A stretch of 64,000 nt of DNA from CAZPWQ01 sp964590495 (GTDB lineage Bacteria; Bacteroidota; Rhodothermia; Balneolales; Balneolaceae), in assembly GCA_964590495.1 (NCBI GenBank), contig CAZPWQ010000003.1, forward strand, positions 1-64,000, given 5' to 3'. Made by a program: the position numbers and the translations under genes. The notes beneath the pieces were generated by a model. That model was not told where the DNA came from. It ran no database searches and saw nothing but the letters and a program-made list of their open reading frames with translations. Below, in pieces: positions 1 to 8,371 of the stretch (positions are counted from its first letter, which is position 1; each line of letters opens with the position of its first letter).

Positions 1-51
1 TGAGCTAAAGCCGTCATGGGAGAAATATATCCTTGACTTTCTTTTTTATAT

Positions 52-92
52 AAGACACTCAGGACATTAAGCTTAAGTGTTCTGAGTGTCTT
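52..92. terminator. hairpin downstream of the nhaC-type gene
   Basis: Perfect 11-base arms (52-62 and 82-92, aagacactcag and its complement) enclose an AT-rich, partly self-complementary loop. It lies 27 bases beyond the stop of the minus-strand antiporter gene. There is no long T-run on either side, so it may be an mRNA-end stabilising hairpin rather than a classical intrinsic terminator. Confidence 0.4.
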
Positions 93-119
93 AGTGGTAT
101 TTCAAATTCCCTTCTTCGA

Positions 120-1658
120 TTACACAAAAAAGATAACCAGCAGTGTTGACAAAACAGCCCCGATGCCCGCAGCCAGAATAGCAAGCGGAGCCTGCGTGTA
201 AACATGATCCATCAGGTCACATCCCGTTGCCAATGATGACAATATGGTGGTATCGGATATCGGTGAACACTGATCCCCGAAAACAGCCCCACCGATAACG
301 GCACCGAAACAGATTGTCAGAAAGAAGGGGTCCGGCAAAATGGCCCAGATCAAAGGTACGGCCACAGGGAATACTACGGCATACGTGCCCCAGGAGGTGC
401 CAGTTGAAAAGGCAATTATTATACAGAGAAACATCAACACAGCCGGCAGGGCTACGGGTGCAATTACATCACCGGCAAGCTCTACGATATAAGCTGCTGT
501 ACCGACTGAATCGGCTACACTTTTCAGCGACACGGCAAGTGCCAGGATAATTGCTCCTATGGTTACTCCCTTGCAACCGTCTATAAATCCCTCCATGACA
601 GTTTTAAGCTCCATACCTTTCAACAATGCTATAAACATCCCGACAAGAACTGCCAGTACAAATGCCTCGGCAATTAACAGCATCGGGTCTTCCTGTCTCT
701 GGATATAGAAAGTAATGATATAGGGAATAATCGCCACACCTAGTAATACACCGATCGGACCGAAGAAATCAAGCAGACCGGGTTTATAATTACCAGGTAT
801 TTTCATTTCTGTAAGCTCTTCAGCCGAAAGCGGCTCCGAACCCTCCCTGTCGAGCTTACCCGTATCTTTCGACCGCCTGATAGCCGCTCTCATCTTCTTA
901 CCGGGTACCCATGGCAAAAGCTCCCAGGCAAACAGCAAAGTTATGATAATGGCAAAAATCCCGTAAAAATTGAAGGGCAGTGCCGAAAAGAAAAATGCTA
1001 TACCATCCTGTGCGGTTTCAAACATAGGTATTGTACCGACCACTAATCCGCCGATATAGATCGGCCACACGTTAAACGGGATAACCGTAGCGGCCGGTGA
1101 GGCAGTGGAATCCACCATATAGGACGTCTCCTCGTGTGACACACCGTGTTTATCGGTGATGGGACGAACGGTAGCACCCGTCAGTACAGTACTGATGGTG
1201 CCTCCCTGGTGAAAGACGAGCCCCATCAGCCAGGTAAAAAACTTGGCGCTCCTTGGTCCGCCTACAATCTTTTCACTCGCCCATGTGGCAAACTTTTCTG
1301 CTCCGCCCGTGCGGGTCCATATGCCGATAAGTCCGCCAAGTGACCACAGATAAACCAGCAAAATAAGTGCAAAATCTTCGGTACCGATTGAAGGAATCAG
1401 GTATTCCTGTACGATGTTCAGATTACCCGATATTACACCGCCCAACGCGATCCCAACAAATAAAGCACTGATTACTTCTTTAGTCCAGAAAGCCAGCACA
1501 ATCGCGATGAGTGGCGGCAATACCGACCAAAAGCCAAAATGATCGCCCTGTTCAGGAATTTGACCGGTAAAAACAATTCCAAGCGCGATTACTAAGAAAG
1601 TAATCCCGATGTTTATCCAGTTCCCTTTTGAAATCCTATCCCGGACATTATCATCCAT
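120..1658 (-). CDS. Na+/H+ antiporter, NhaC family
   Basis: A 512-residue polytopic inner-membrane protein with about a dozen hydrophobic segments and a short charged N-terminus. The glycine-rich membrane stretches, the GGTISTVLTGATVRPITD region near residue 150, and the C-terminal GGAVFGDQCSPISDTTILSS segment are hallmarks of the NhaC group, which exchanges Na+ (or organic substrates in some members) for protons. It runs on the minus strand 37 bases downstream of the next gene and may share its transcript. Substrate specificity within NhaC cannot be read from sequence. A salt-exposed habitat would fit, but that is inference. Confidence 0.9.
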   Translation of the reverse strand: MDDNVRDRISKGNWINIGITFLVIALGIVFTGQIPEQGDHFGFWSVLPPLIAIVLAFWTKEVISALFVGIALGGVISGNLNIVQEYLIPSIGTEDFALILLVYLWSLGGLIGIWTRTGGAEKFATWASEKIVGGPRSAKFFTWLMGLVFHQGGTISTVLTGATVRPITDKHGVSHEETSYMVDSTASPAATVIPFNVWPIYIGGLVVGTIPMFETAQDGIAFFFSALPFNFYGIFAIIITLLFAWELLPWVPGKKMRAAIRRSKDTGKLDREGSEPLSAEELTEMKIPGNYKPGLLDFFGPIGVLLGVAIIPYIITFYIQRQEDPMLLIAEAFVLAVLVGMFIALLKGMELKTVMEGFIDGCKGVTIGAIILALAVSLKSVADSVGTAAYIVELAGDVIAPVALPAVLMFLCIIIAFSTGTSWGTYAVVFPVAVPLIWAILPDPFFLTICFGAVIGGAVFGDQCSPISDTTILSSLATGCDLMDHVYTQAPLAILAAGIGAVLSTLLVIFFV

Positions 1659-1695
1659 AAGCTTTCAGTTGATTAAATAGGCGTTAGAAAACTAA

Positions 1696-2691
1696 TTATA
1701 TTTCAGAAAAACAAGCAGGAACCGGAACTTCCAACATCGTTTTAAGCCCCGGTTCGGCTTTTAAAATCGAGGATAGCGCATTTACTGTAATAGCGCTTGT
1801 AGCTGTATCGCCGTTAATTCCACCCTTAATAATTGAGCTGAATGAAGGAGTACCCGTAATTTCAATCTCGTCATAAGATTCTTCTTCCCCGACTGCTGCT
1901 CTGAAGTGAAGGGTTATTTTCTCTTCACCGGAAATAAATCCCCTCCCGACCTGTTCAACACCCGTGGGATTTCCCCTTTTAATCTCTGCATTCCCCGAGG
2001 TTACAGTTCCATCCGCCAGTACCGGTTCCAATGTTTCTTCCACGCGTTCAAGTTTCCAATTGAGTGACCGGGCAATCATATAAATCGATTCCGGCAAGCC
2101 AACATGCCGGAGGGTACCGTTTTCCCTTTCAATTTCGAACTGCTCGCAATCAAGTCCGGCACCGATTTTCTGCTGAAAAGGAATACGCCTGTGGGAGGCA
2201 TCCTGCACGCGTGTCACCTTGATACTCTCTACTTTCTGACATACCGAGGAGAGCACTGAAGGCAGGTAATCCATAAGAAAACCGGGATTTACCCCTGTAC
2301 CCAGACAAGCCACATTATTTGCTTTGCAAACTTCATCTATATGGTCGGCAGTCTCCGGCTGTATATCCCAGGGATATGAAAGTTCCTCGCAGGTCGATAC
2401 AACCGGGATTCCGGCTTCAGCTATTTCTGTAACTTGACCGGCAACTTTTTCAAGGCTTGAGAGCGTTGTAACTATTGCAACATCAGCTTTTTTTCCCGTC
2501 AGCGCCTCCTGAAGAGTTTTTTCTATTGTGATACCCAATGGCTTTTGACTGCATAATTCGCCCAGATCCCTGCCGGCTTTTTCCGGACCGGGATCAACCG
2601 CTCCAATAATATTAATACCTTTTCGCTGCAATACATATTGCACCACTTTCCGGCCCAGCGGCCCTACCCCTACCTGTAAAATGTTGATCAT
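1696..2691 (-). CDS. NAD(P)-dependent amine/diaminopentanoate dehydrogenase-like oxidoreductase
   Basis: A 331-residue soluble protein. The start is taken at 2691, because the Rossmann fold begins at once there (MINILQVGVGPLGRKVVQYV) and the 18 residues a longer start would add look unrelated. The N-terminal nucleotide-binding domain resembles dihydrodipicolinate reductase. The remainder (TGVNPGFLMDYLPS, the RVQDASHRR segment) matches the family containing 2,4-diaminopentanoate dehydrogenase, which reduces or deaminates small amino compounds. The true substrate is unknown. It lies 37 bases upstream of the antiporter gene in the same direction, so the two may form an amino-acid-catabolism/transport pair. 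Confidence 0.75.
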   Translation of the reverse strand: MINILQVGVGPLGRKVVQYVLQRKGINIIGAVDPGPEKAGRDLGELCSQKPLGITIEKTLQEALTGKKADVAIVTTLSSLEKVAGQVTEIAEAGIPVVSTCEELSYPWDIQPETADHIDEVCKANNVACLGTGVNPGFLMDYLPSVLSSVCQKVESIKVTRVQDASHRRIPFQQKIGAGLDCEQFEIERENGTLRHVGLPESIYMIARSLNWKLERVEETLEPVLADGTVTSGNAEIKRGNPTGVEQVGRGFISGEEKITLHFRAAVGEEESYDEIEITGTPSFSSIIKGGINGDTATSAITVNALSSILKAEPGLKTMLEVPVPACFSEI

Positions 2692-2845
2692 TGATCTTTT
2701 GATTTTTTTAAAAAAGTCCCACTTATAATACCGCGTTATATTCACATTAATTTATCCAAATTGCAAAAGGGCGAATACGTTATTTTGCCACTTCACTCTA
2801 TGCTCTCTATATTCTTATCTTAATTGGGTCCAGCAGAAATATGGC

Positions 2846-3634
2846 ATGAAAAAAACTGACTTAACCTTGTCTAATTACGTACGCAGCATTCTGAGCATCA
2901 TTGTCTTTTTTCTTATGCTGCTTCTGGCAACTCCGGTCATTCTGTTTCTTTTGCTGATCTCTTTGGGAAGACTTTCAAATTTTGTTGTTGAGAAAATTGC
3001 CCCCCTTATTGTTAAACCTGTTTTTATCACTTCGGGAATCGATTTCAACATCAAGATACATTCCGATGAAGTTACAGCCCCCGCTGTATTCATCATCAAT
3101 CACAGTTCAACTATTGATGTGCCGGCGATCCTGGCTCTCGGACTCCCAAAAGTACGCTTCGTTGCAAAATGGGAGTTTCAATACAATCCTATTTTTTTCC
3201 TGCTGGGAAGGCTTACCGGACAAATTTTTATTAAACGTCACGATTCTGAGAAAGCTGTTGAAACGCTTCAGAGAACCTACCGGCGTATAAAACGACATCA
3301 GCTTTCGGTACTGATGGCGCCGGAAGGTTCGCGGAAACATCCCGGTGTTATCGGTCCCTTTAAGAAAGGTCCGTTCCGTATGGCTATGGATCTCAACTAT
3401 CCAATTGTGCCGATCTATTTTGAAGGTAATCGAGAGCTTAGTGCCGGCGGATCTCTTTTGGGTAAACCGGGCAAGATAACGGCTCATATCCATCCGGCTG
3501 TCGATACTTCAGAATGGACGCTTGTGAATCTTGAAGAACAAATAGTCAAAATTCGAAAGAAATACCTCGAGTGGGCAGGGATTGAAAATGAAAAAATCCT
3601 GCCTATAGCTTCCATAAAAAATGAGGTTTCCTGA
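2846..3634 (+). CDS. plsC: 1-acyl-sn-glycerol-3-phosphate acyltransferase (PlsC-like)
   Basis: A 262-residue membrane-associated enzyme that should acylate lysophosphatidic acid to phosphatidic acid in phospholipid synthesis. The catalytic HX4D motif is NHSSTID (His86, Asp91), and the glycerophosphate-binding EGSR motif is at 160-163. A strong hydrophobic segment at about residues 12-42 anchors it. Length and motif spacing are normal for the family. It is divergent from the dehydrogenase gene to the left and converges on the S10 peptidase gene. Other members of the LPLAT superfamily, such as lyso-ornithine-lipid acyltransferases, cannot be excluded. Confidence 0.88.
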   Translation: MKKTDLTLSNYVRSILSIIVFFLMLLLATPVILFLLLISLGRLSNFVVEKIAPLIVKPVFITSGIDFNIKIHSDEVTAPAVFIINHSSTIDVPAILALGLPKVRFVAKWEFQYNPIFFLLGRLTGQIFIKRHDSEKAVETLQRTYRRIKRHQLSVLMAPEGSRKHPGVIGPFKKGPFRMAMDLNYPIVPIYFEGNRELSAGGSLLGKPGKITAHIHPAVDTSEWTLVNLEEQIVKIRKKYLEWAGIENEKILPIASIKNEVS

Positions 3635-3664
3635 AAAAATAACCTAGAAATGTAATCACGTAAC

Positions 3665-3681
3665 CCGGGATGGCATCCCGG
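3665..3681. repeat. GC-rich palindrome in a convergent gap
   Basis: Between the convergent plsC and S10 peptidase genes lies a near-perfect palindrome (cccgggatggcatcccgg). About 55 bases further on is a stretch built of the iterated word AATAACYAATAAC (about 3738-3761). Together they resemble the other word-repeat hairpins found at gene ends in this window. No T-run follows the palindrome. Confidence 0.35.
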
Positions 3682-3767
3682 AATACAAGTAAAGAAAAAG
3701 AGAGTTAAGACTACAAATATTAAATTCGGAAGCCAGTCCACCAATAACTAATAACCAATAACAAAAT

Positions 3768-5279
3768 CTAATATCTCGCCGGCTGTCCTTCCTCCGGTGT
3801 TGATTCACGAATAAATTCACGGATATGTTCATTGGATGTTTCCAGGTCTTCCGCCCGCAGGTACATCATATGTCCGCTCCGGTAACCTTCAAATCGCAAA
3901 CGGTCTTGCAGACGTCCGCCCGGGTCGAGGTTCCACATCACGTATTTGGCCGAAAAGTAATCGGTGGCACCGTCGTAATATCCCGATTGTACCATCACAT
4001 GCAGAAATGGATTCTGCGCCATTGCCTGCCTCAGCTGCTCAGCGGTCTCGTTACCCTCACGATTCCAGGGGTGAACCGGCCCAAAGAGATAATACTGCAG
4101 GTCTGTTTTGAAACCTAGTTCTTCCTTCAGGTAATGATTGATTGCCGGGGCAAAGGCATGATTCCACGCGATCAGCTCAGGCGGATAGTCATATCGCTCA
4201 CCGGCATTTGTACGGTCAACACCTTTGTACCGGGAATCGAGACGACCGATAGTAAAACCATCTTCGCGCAGCAGTTCTTTCCAGAAAGCAGACGAAGGTA
4301 CCCTCAGGTTATAATCAAGTACAAACTGTTCCGAAAGACCCGAATACCGTGCTATCTGACCTGCCACATCCTGTTTTCGTTTCTCCTCAATAAATCCTCC
4401 ATAGGAAACTGCCGGCAAAAACTCTTCCAGGGTATACTCTTCTACCTCTTCCAGCAGGTTGTCCAGATCACGATTCTGCAGATCATCCGGTAACCGCTCG
4501 TGATACCAGGCTGTTGCCGCATAATAGGGAAGTTTTAAAACCGAAGAACGGGGCGAGGGTCCCGGCGGCTCCATTCCCAGGCCGGTGGGCGATACCAATA
4601 TCACTCCATTCAGAAACATCCAGTGACTTCCCTGCAGCTGTCCGGCAAGTCCGGACACACGGGTAGTACCGTAACTTTCGCCAATCAGATACTTGGGCGA
4701 TTCCCAGCGTCCCTGCCGTGACAAAAAAGTATCTATCCAGTCTGCCAGGTATTCGATATCCTCGTTTACCCCGAAAAACTCTTCCCGGTCGGCATCGCCT
4801 ATCATGCGTGAAAATCCTACATTGACCGGATTTACATATACGATATCCGCCTCGTCAATAATGGAATGGGGATTGTCTTCAACTCCATATGGCTGTACCG
4901 GATACCCTTCCTCATCAATCTTCAGCTTCTTGGGACTGGTATATCCCAGGTGCATCCAGAGCGATCCGGATCCGGGTCCTCCATTAAATGAGATAAAAAC
5001 AGGGCGATTTGTGTTATCGTCCACATCTGTTCTCTCATAATAAGTGTAGAACAGTGAGGCAATGGGTTTTCCATCTTCATCATATACAGGCTGAGTACCC
5101 ACAGTAGTTCGATATGGTATAGTTTGTCCCTTAACAGTAACTTCGCTGGTCGAAACAAGAGTGGTATCGACCGGCAATTCCCGTTTCTGAGCCTGACTAC
5201 TAAAAACGCCGGCAAAGAAAAGCAGGATTAATATACAGAGAACAGCCCCTGGCATACTCTTAATAGCTAATCGAATCAT
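3768..5279 (-). CDS. secreted S10 family serine carboxypeptidase
   Basis: A 503-residue exported peptidase with a signal peptide (about residues 1-30, ending SSQAQ). The S10 alpha/beta-hydrolase signature is clear: NGGPGSGS at 99-106, nucleophile Ser202 in GESYG, acid Asp436 or Asp440 in the GYYDGATD segment, and His470 in GYRSGHMMY. It should remove C-terminal amino acids from peptides in the periplasm or outside the cell. It stands alone between convergent plsC and a 188-base gap before rdgB. Length is typical for bacterial S10 enzymes. Confidence 0.92.
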   Translation of the reverse strand: MIRLAIKSMPGAVLCILILLFFAGVFSSQAQKRELPVDTTLVSTSEVTVKGQTIPYRTTVGTQPVYDEDGKPIASLFYTYYERTDVDDNTNRPVFISFNGGPGSGSLWMHLGYTSPKKLKIDEEGYPVQPYGVEDNPHSIIDEADIVYVNPVNVGFSRMIGDADREEFFGVNEDIEYLADWIDTFLSRQGRWESPKYLIGESYGTTRVSGLAGQLQGSHWMFLNGVILVSPTGLGMEPPGPSPRSSVLKLPYYAATAWYHERLPDDLQNRDLDNLLEEVEEYTLEEFLPAVSYGGFIEEKRKQDVAGQIARYSGLSEQFVLDYNLRVPSSAFWKELLREDGFTIGRLDSRYKGVDRTNAGERYDYPPELIAWNHAFAPAINHYLKEELGFKTDLQYYLFGPVHPWNREGNETAEQLRQAMAQNPFLHVMVQSGYYDGATDYFSAKYVMWNLDPGGRLQDRLRFEGYRSGHMMYLRAEDLETSNEHIREFIRESTPEEGQPARY

Positions 5280-5467
5280 AATAAAAGCAGATTAATTCAA
5301 GATTAATAAAAATGTCGTAATGCTGTCATTATATGCAAAGGAATAAAATAGGATTTCAACATTATTTCCCTTCCTGCATAAATTTCTGTTTGCCAATTAA
5401 TATCCGCGACTATCAGCCAAACCCGCCCCATCCGCGTTCCAATGGAGAGAGCAGAAATCAGTTTATC

Positions 5468-6061
5468 TCAATCCCGGCGTTCAGCCAGCCATTCATAAAA
5501 TTTTTGAATGGCACGTCCGCGATGGCTTATCCTGTTTTTCTCCCCGGAATCGAGCTCTGCAAAGGTTTGTTGATAACCTTCAGGACGAAATACCGGATCA
5601 TAGCCAAATCCCTTTTCTCCACGAGGTTTTGCAAGGATTTCACCACGGCAAATTCCTTCAAAAGTAAAAATACCATCATCTGATACAAATGCCACTACCG
5701 TACGGAATTGTGCTCCCCGGTCTTCATTACTCACACCTGCAAGCTCTTCCAGTAACTTGTCCGTATTTTCCTGATATGATGCTTTTTCTCCGGCATATCG
5801 CGCCGAAAAAAACCCCGGTCGTCCGTCAAGAGCATCTACCTCCAGACCGGTATCATCGGCAAGAGCCGGGAGGGAGGTCGATTCATAAACATATCTGGCT
5901 TTTTTCACAGCATTGCCTTCAAGCGTTGGTTTATCCTCCTCCACTTCCTTTAACTGCGGAAAATCAAGGGCCGAGTCAAGTTCAATACCCAGGCGTTCGA
6001 GTGTAGCTCTGAGTTCTTCAATTTTATGTTCATTGCGTGAGGCGAGAATAATCCTATCCAT
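5468..6061 (-). CDS. rdgB: XTP/dITP pyrophosphatase (RdgB/HAM1)
   Basis: A 197-residue cytoplasmic nucleoside-triphosphate pyrophosphatase that hydrolyses dITP, XTP and ITP so that deaminated purines are not incorporated. Family motifs are all present: SRNEHK near the N-terminus (the usual T/S-x-N-x-x-K), LADDTGLEVDAL, FSARYAG, GFGYDPVF and SHRGRA near the C-terminus. It begins 3 bases after the stop of the PfkB kinase gene on the same strand, so the two are almost certainly co-transcribed. Confidence 0.95.
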   Translation of the reverse strand: MDRIILASRNEHKIEELRATLERLGIELDSALDFPQLKEVEEDKPTLEGNAVKKARYVYESTSLPALADDTGLEVDALDGRPGFFSARYAGEKASYQENTDKLLEELAGVSNEDRGAQFRTVVAFVSDDGIFTFEGICRGEILAKPRGEKGFGYDPVFRPEGYQQTFAELDSGEKNRISHRGRAIQKFYEWLAERRD

Positions 6062-6064
6062 AAT

Positions 6065-6988
6065 TTACATTGGCTGGTGATCAGGTATATGACTCAGATC
6101 CTTAAATTCCTTATATCGGCTGAAAATCTCTGATTCTTTAAGATCACGCAGCCGCTCCGTGCCAAACTCTTCCACACAAAAACTGGCCATTACCGAGCCG
6201 AATGTAACTGCCCTGCGCAGATTCGTATCGGTAAGATCATCCGTATAAGCCAGCCACCCTACCAGTCCACCCAGAAAAGTATCTCCCGCACCGGTCGGAT
6301 CGAAAATATTCGTAACGGGATATGCCGGTGCGACAAAATATTCTTCCTCCGTAAACAACAGCGCACCATGTTCACCCTTCTTGATAATCAGGATATCCGG
6401 CCCCAGCTCCATTACCAAATCTGCGGCTTTGATGAGATTGGGTTCATTGACCAGCTCCCGGGCTTCTGAATCATTGATAACGAGCATATCCACCCGTTTC
6501 AGGGTCTCCTTCAGATCATCCAGGGCTCCTTCAATCCAAAAGTTCATGGTGTCCATCAAAATAAAATCCGGGTCATCTACCTGGTCGAGTACCTGTGTCT
6601 GCAGGTCCGGCTGAATATTTCCCAGGGCCACAAATTTGCTATCTTTATAAATATCCGGAATCACGGGTTTGAAATGCTCAAATACATTCAGCTGGGTATC
6701 AAGGGTATCCCTGGAATTCAGGTCGTAATGATATTTCCCTTTCCAAAAAAAACTTTTCCCGGACTCATCAATCTGCAGCCCTTCCAGGTCAATCTTTCGT
6801 TCTTTTAAAAGATCCATATCTTCATCAGCAAAATCATTACCGACCACTCCCACCAGATTTACCGGGTTGGCAAAATAACTTGAAGCCAGAGATATATAAG
6901 TAGCTGAACCGCCCAGTGTACGGTCAACTTTACCGAATGGGGTCTCAATTCCATCATAAGCCACAGAACCAACAACTAAAATGCTCAT
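6065..6988 (-). CDS. PfkB family carbohydrate/nucleoside kinase
   Basis: A 307-residue ribokinase-fold sugar kinase. The N-terminal GG signature (TLGGSATYIS) and the C-terminal PfkB signature DPTGAGDTFLGG (residues 230-241, catalytic base Asp236) are intact. The substrate is not evident; the short lid insert is closer to nucleoside/ribokinase types than to phosphofructokinase. It is the first gene of a two-gene unit with rdgB, a pairing that suggests a purine-related role, but that is inference only. Confidence 0.88.
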   Translation of the reverse strand: MSILVVGSVAYDGIETPFGKVDRTLGGSATYISLASSYFANPVNLVGVVGNDFADEDMDLLKERKIDLEGLQIDESGKSFFWKGKYHYDLNSRDTLDTQLNVFEHFKPVIPDIYKDSKFVALGNIQPDLQTQVLDQVDDPDFILMDTMNFWIEGALDDLKETLKRVDMLVINDSEARELVNEPNLIKAADLVMELGPDILIIKKGEHGALLFTEEEYFVAPAYPVTNIFDPTGAGDTFLGGLVGWLAYTDDLTDTNLRRAVTFGSVMASFCVEEFGTERLRDLKESEIFSRYKEFKDLSHIPDHQPM

Positions 6989-7093
6989 AAACCCTCTGTA
7001 TTTGTTAATAAATTTAAAGCGCCTTAAATGTACAGACTAACATTTTTCTTTAAAAACTAAAGTTATGGATGTCTTCTCTTCCTCCTGAAAATA

Positions 7094-7127
7094 GAAAAGC
7101 ACCCGGAGAGTATCCCGGGTGCTTTTC
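7094..7127 (-). terminator. strong hairpin terminator
   Basis: Perfect 13-base arms (7094-7106 and 7115-7127, gaaaagcacccgg and its complement) around an 8-base loop. It lies 21 bases past the stop of the subtilase fragment read on the minus strand, and separates it from the PfkB-rdgB unit. Confidence 0.8.
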
Positions 7128-7148
7128 TCACAGATTCAGAACCTGATT

Positions 7149-7562
7149 TTAATTAGAGACAATAGGATCAGGATCTCCATCAGGATCGCTGCTTGCGGAT
7201 CCGTTACTTCCGGGGTTTCCACCGGTTACCAGAAGAACGCCTGCTACATGAGGACTCGCCATCGACGTACCGCTGATGGTATTTGTTCCGCCGTTTTCCC
7301 AGAGTGAAAGTAGGGAAACGCCGGGTGCCGCAAATTCAATCGTCGGATCGGTCGGTCCCGACCAGTTCGAAAATGAAGCGAACACATCACTTTCATCCGT
7401 AGCCGAAACAGTCCATACGTTGTTGTACTCTACGCGGGCGGGAGAAAAATTATTTGCGTCATCACCGTCATTACCCTGAATTTTTAAAAAAGCTAATCTT
7501 TTTATCTGTTGATATGAGTTTTTAATATCTTCTATCTTTTCTATTCTAAACTGTACAGCCAT
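7149..7562 (-). pseudogene. C-terminal fragment of an S8 subtilisin-like peptidase
   Basis: A 137-codon reading frame whose last ~108 residues are the end of a subtilase catalytic domain: NNVWTVSATD, the substrate-site AAPG segment and GTSMASPHVAGVLL with the nucleophile Ser. The parts carrying the catalytic Asp and His are absent. Homology stops abruptly at GNDGDDANNFSPARV, and the first ~29 residues are unrelated. The full-length subtilase at 33760-35337 has the same sequence of elements (GNEADDASNYSPAR ... GTSFATPHIAGLLL ... NPDPI), so this is a truncated paralogue. It cannot be active alone. The frame is open, so a short product may still be made. It starts 4 bases from the divergent NUDIX gene. 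Confidence 0.85.
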
Positions 7563-7566
7563 TGCA

Positions 7567-8208
7567 ATGCACGATTTTAAAGTTTACTTGGAGTCACGAT
7601 TGAAAGAAAATCTGCCTGGCAAAGAGGCCCAGCTCAAGATGGCACCTGAACCGACTTCAGGTGGGCGACCCCGCAAAATAAAGGCACCCGAAGATGCCAA
7701 CCGGAGCAGTGTTCTTGTCCTGCTTTTCCCGGATAATGAAAATAAACTGGAACTGGTCTTGACCCTGAGAAGCAACGATATAGAACACGGCGGACAAATC
7801 AGCTTTCCGGGCGGAGGGGCTGAACCGGGTGAGACGATCATTGAAACCGCTCTCAGAGAGGCTAATGAAGAAATTGGAATTTCGCCAGATTCTGTTTCCG
7901 TAATCGGTGAACTCAGCGAACTTTACGTGGAGCATTCCAATAATCGTGTTCATCCGGTGGTAGGTTTTCTGGAAAACGAACCGGTGTTTAATCTCTTTCC
8001 TCCCGAAGTTGAAGAAGTGTTCACGATCAAACTGGATACACTGCTACTCAAAAAAAATCTCACAGTAGAGAATTGGGATCTTCGCAAATACACCTATCGC
8101 GTACCATACTGGGACGTACATCAGGTGCCCCTTTGGGGGGCAACAGCCATGATGCTGAATGAACTGCTGGAGTTATACAGGGAGTTTAAAAATTCGAAAT
8201 TCGAATGA
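7567..8208 (+). CDS. NUDIX hydrolase, CoA-pyrophosphatase type (NudL-like)
   Basis: A 213-residue cytoplasmic NUDIX enzyme. The NUDIX box is intact (GGGAEPGE at 82-89 followed by REANEEIG at 97-104), giving the Mg2+-binding glutamates. The upstream GGQISFPGG context and overall length match the CoA diphosphatase group, which cleaves CoA or its derivatives to phosphopantetheine and 3',5'-ADP. The last residues (NSKFE and the TGA stop) are encoded by the left arm of a dispersed inverted repeat, so the C-terminus has been rewritten by that element. Confidence 0.88.
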   Translation: MHDFKVYLESRLKENLPGKEAQLKMAPEPTSGGRPRKIKAPEDANRSSVLVLLFPDNENKLELVLTLRSNDIEHGGQISFPGGGAEPGETIIETALREANEEIGISPDSVSVIGELSELYVEHSNNRVHPVVGFLENEPVFNLFPPEVEEVFTIKLDTLLLKKNLTVENWDLRKYTYRVPYWDVHQVPLWGATAMMLNELLELYREFKNSKFE

Positions 8209-8371
8209 CCAAAAACCCGAAATCCGAAGCACTAATGACCAAAATTCGAAACATCCGTGGTTTTTGTTTATTTCTCAGTTGAATGTAGAATATATTTCTT
8301 TTTTTGTTAGAGGGCTGGGTATTTAAACAAGAGCTGCCGTTTCGAATTTTGATCATTCGGATTTCGAATTT
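8195..8371. repeat. dispersed inverted repeat, family A (copy 1)
   Basis: Left arm (about 8195-8250) and right arm (about 8338-8371) are inverted copies built from the words AATTCGAA, AATCCGAA and AATGACCAAAA. The element sits exactly between convergent genes and supplies both stop codons: the NUDIX protein ends NSKFE-stop and the FAD oxidoreductase ends NSKSE-stop. Related copies lie at about 27467-27545 and 59655-59838. Confidence 0.8.
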
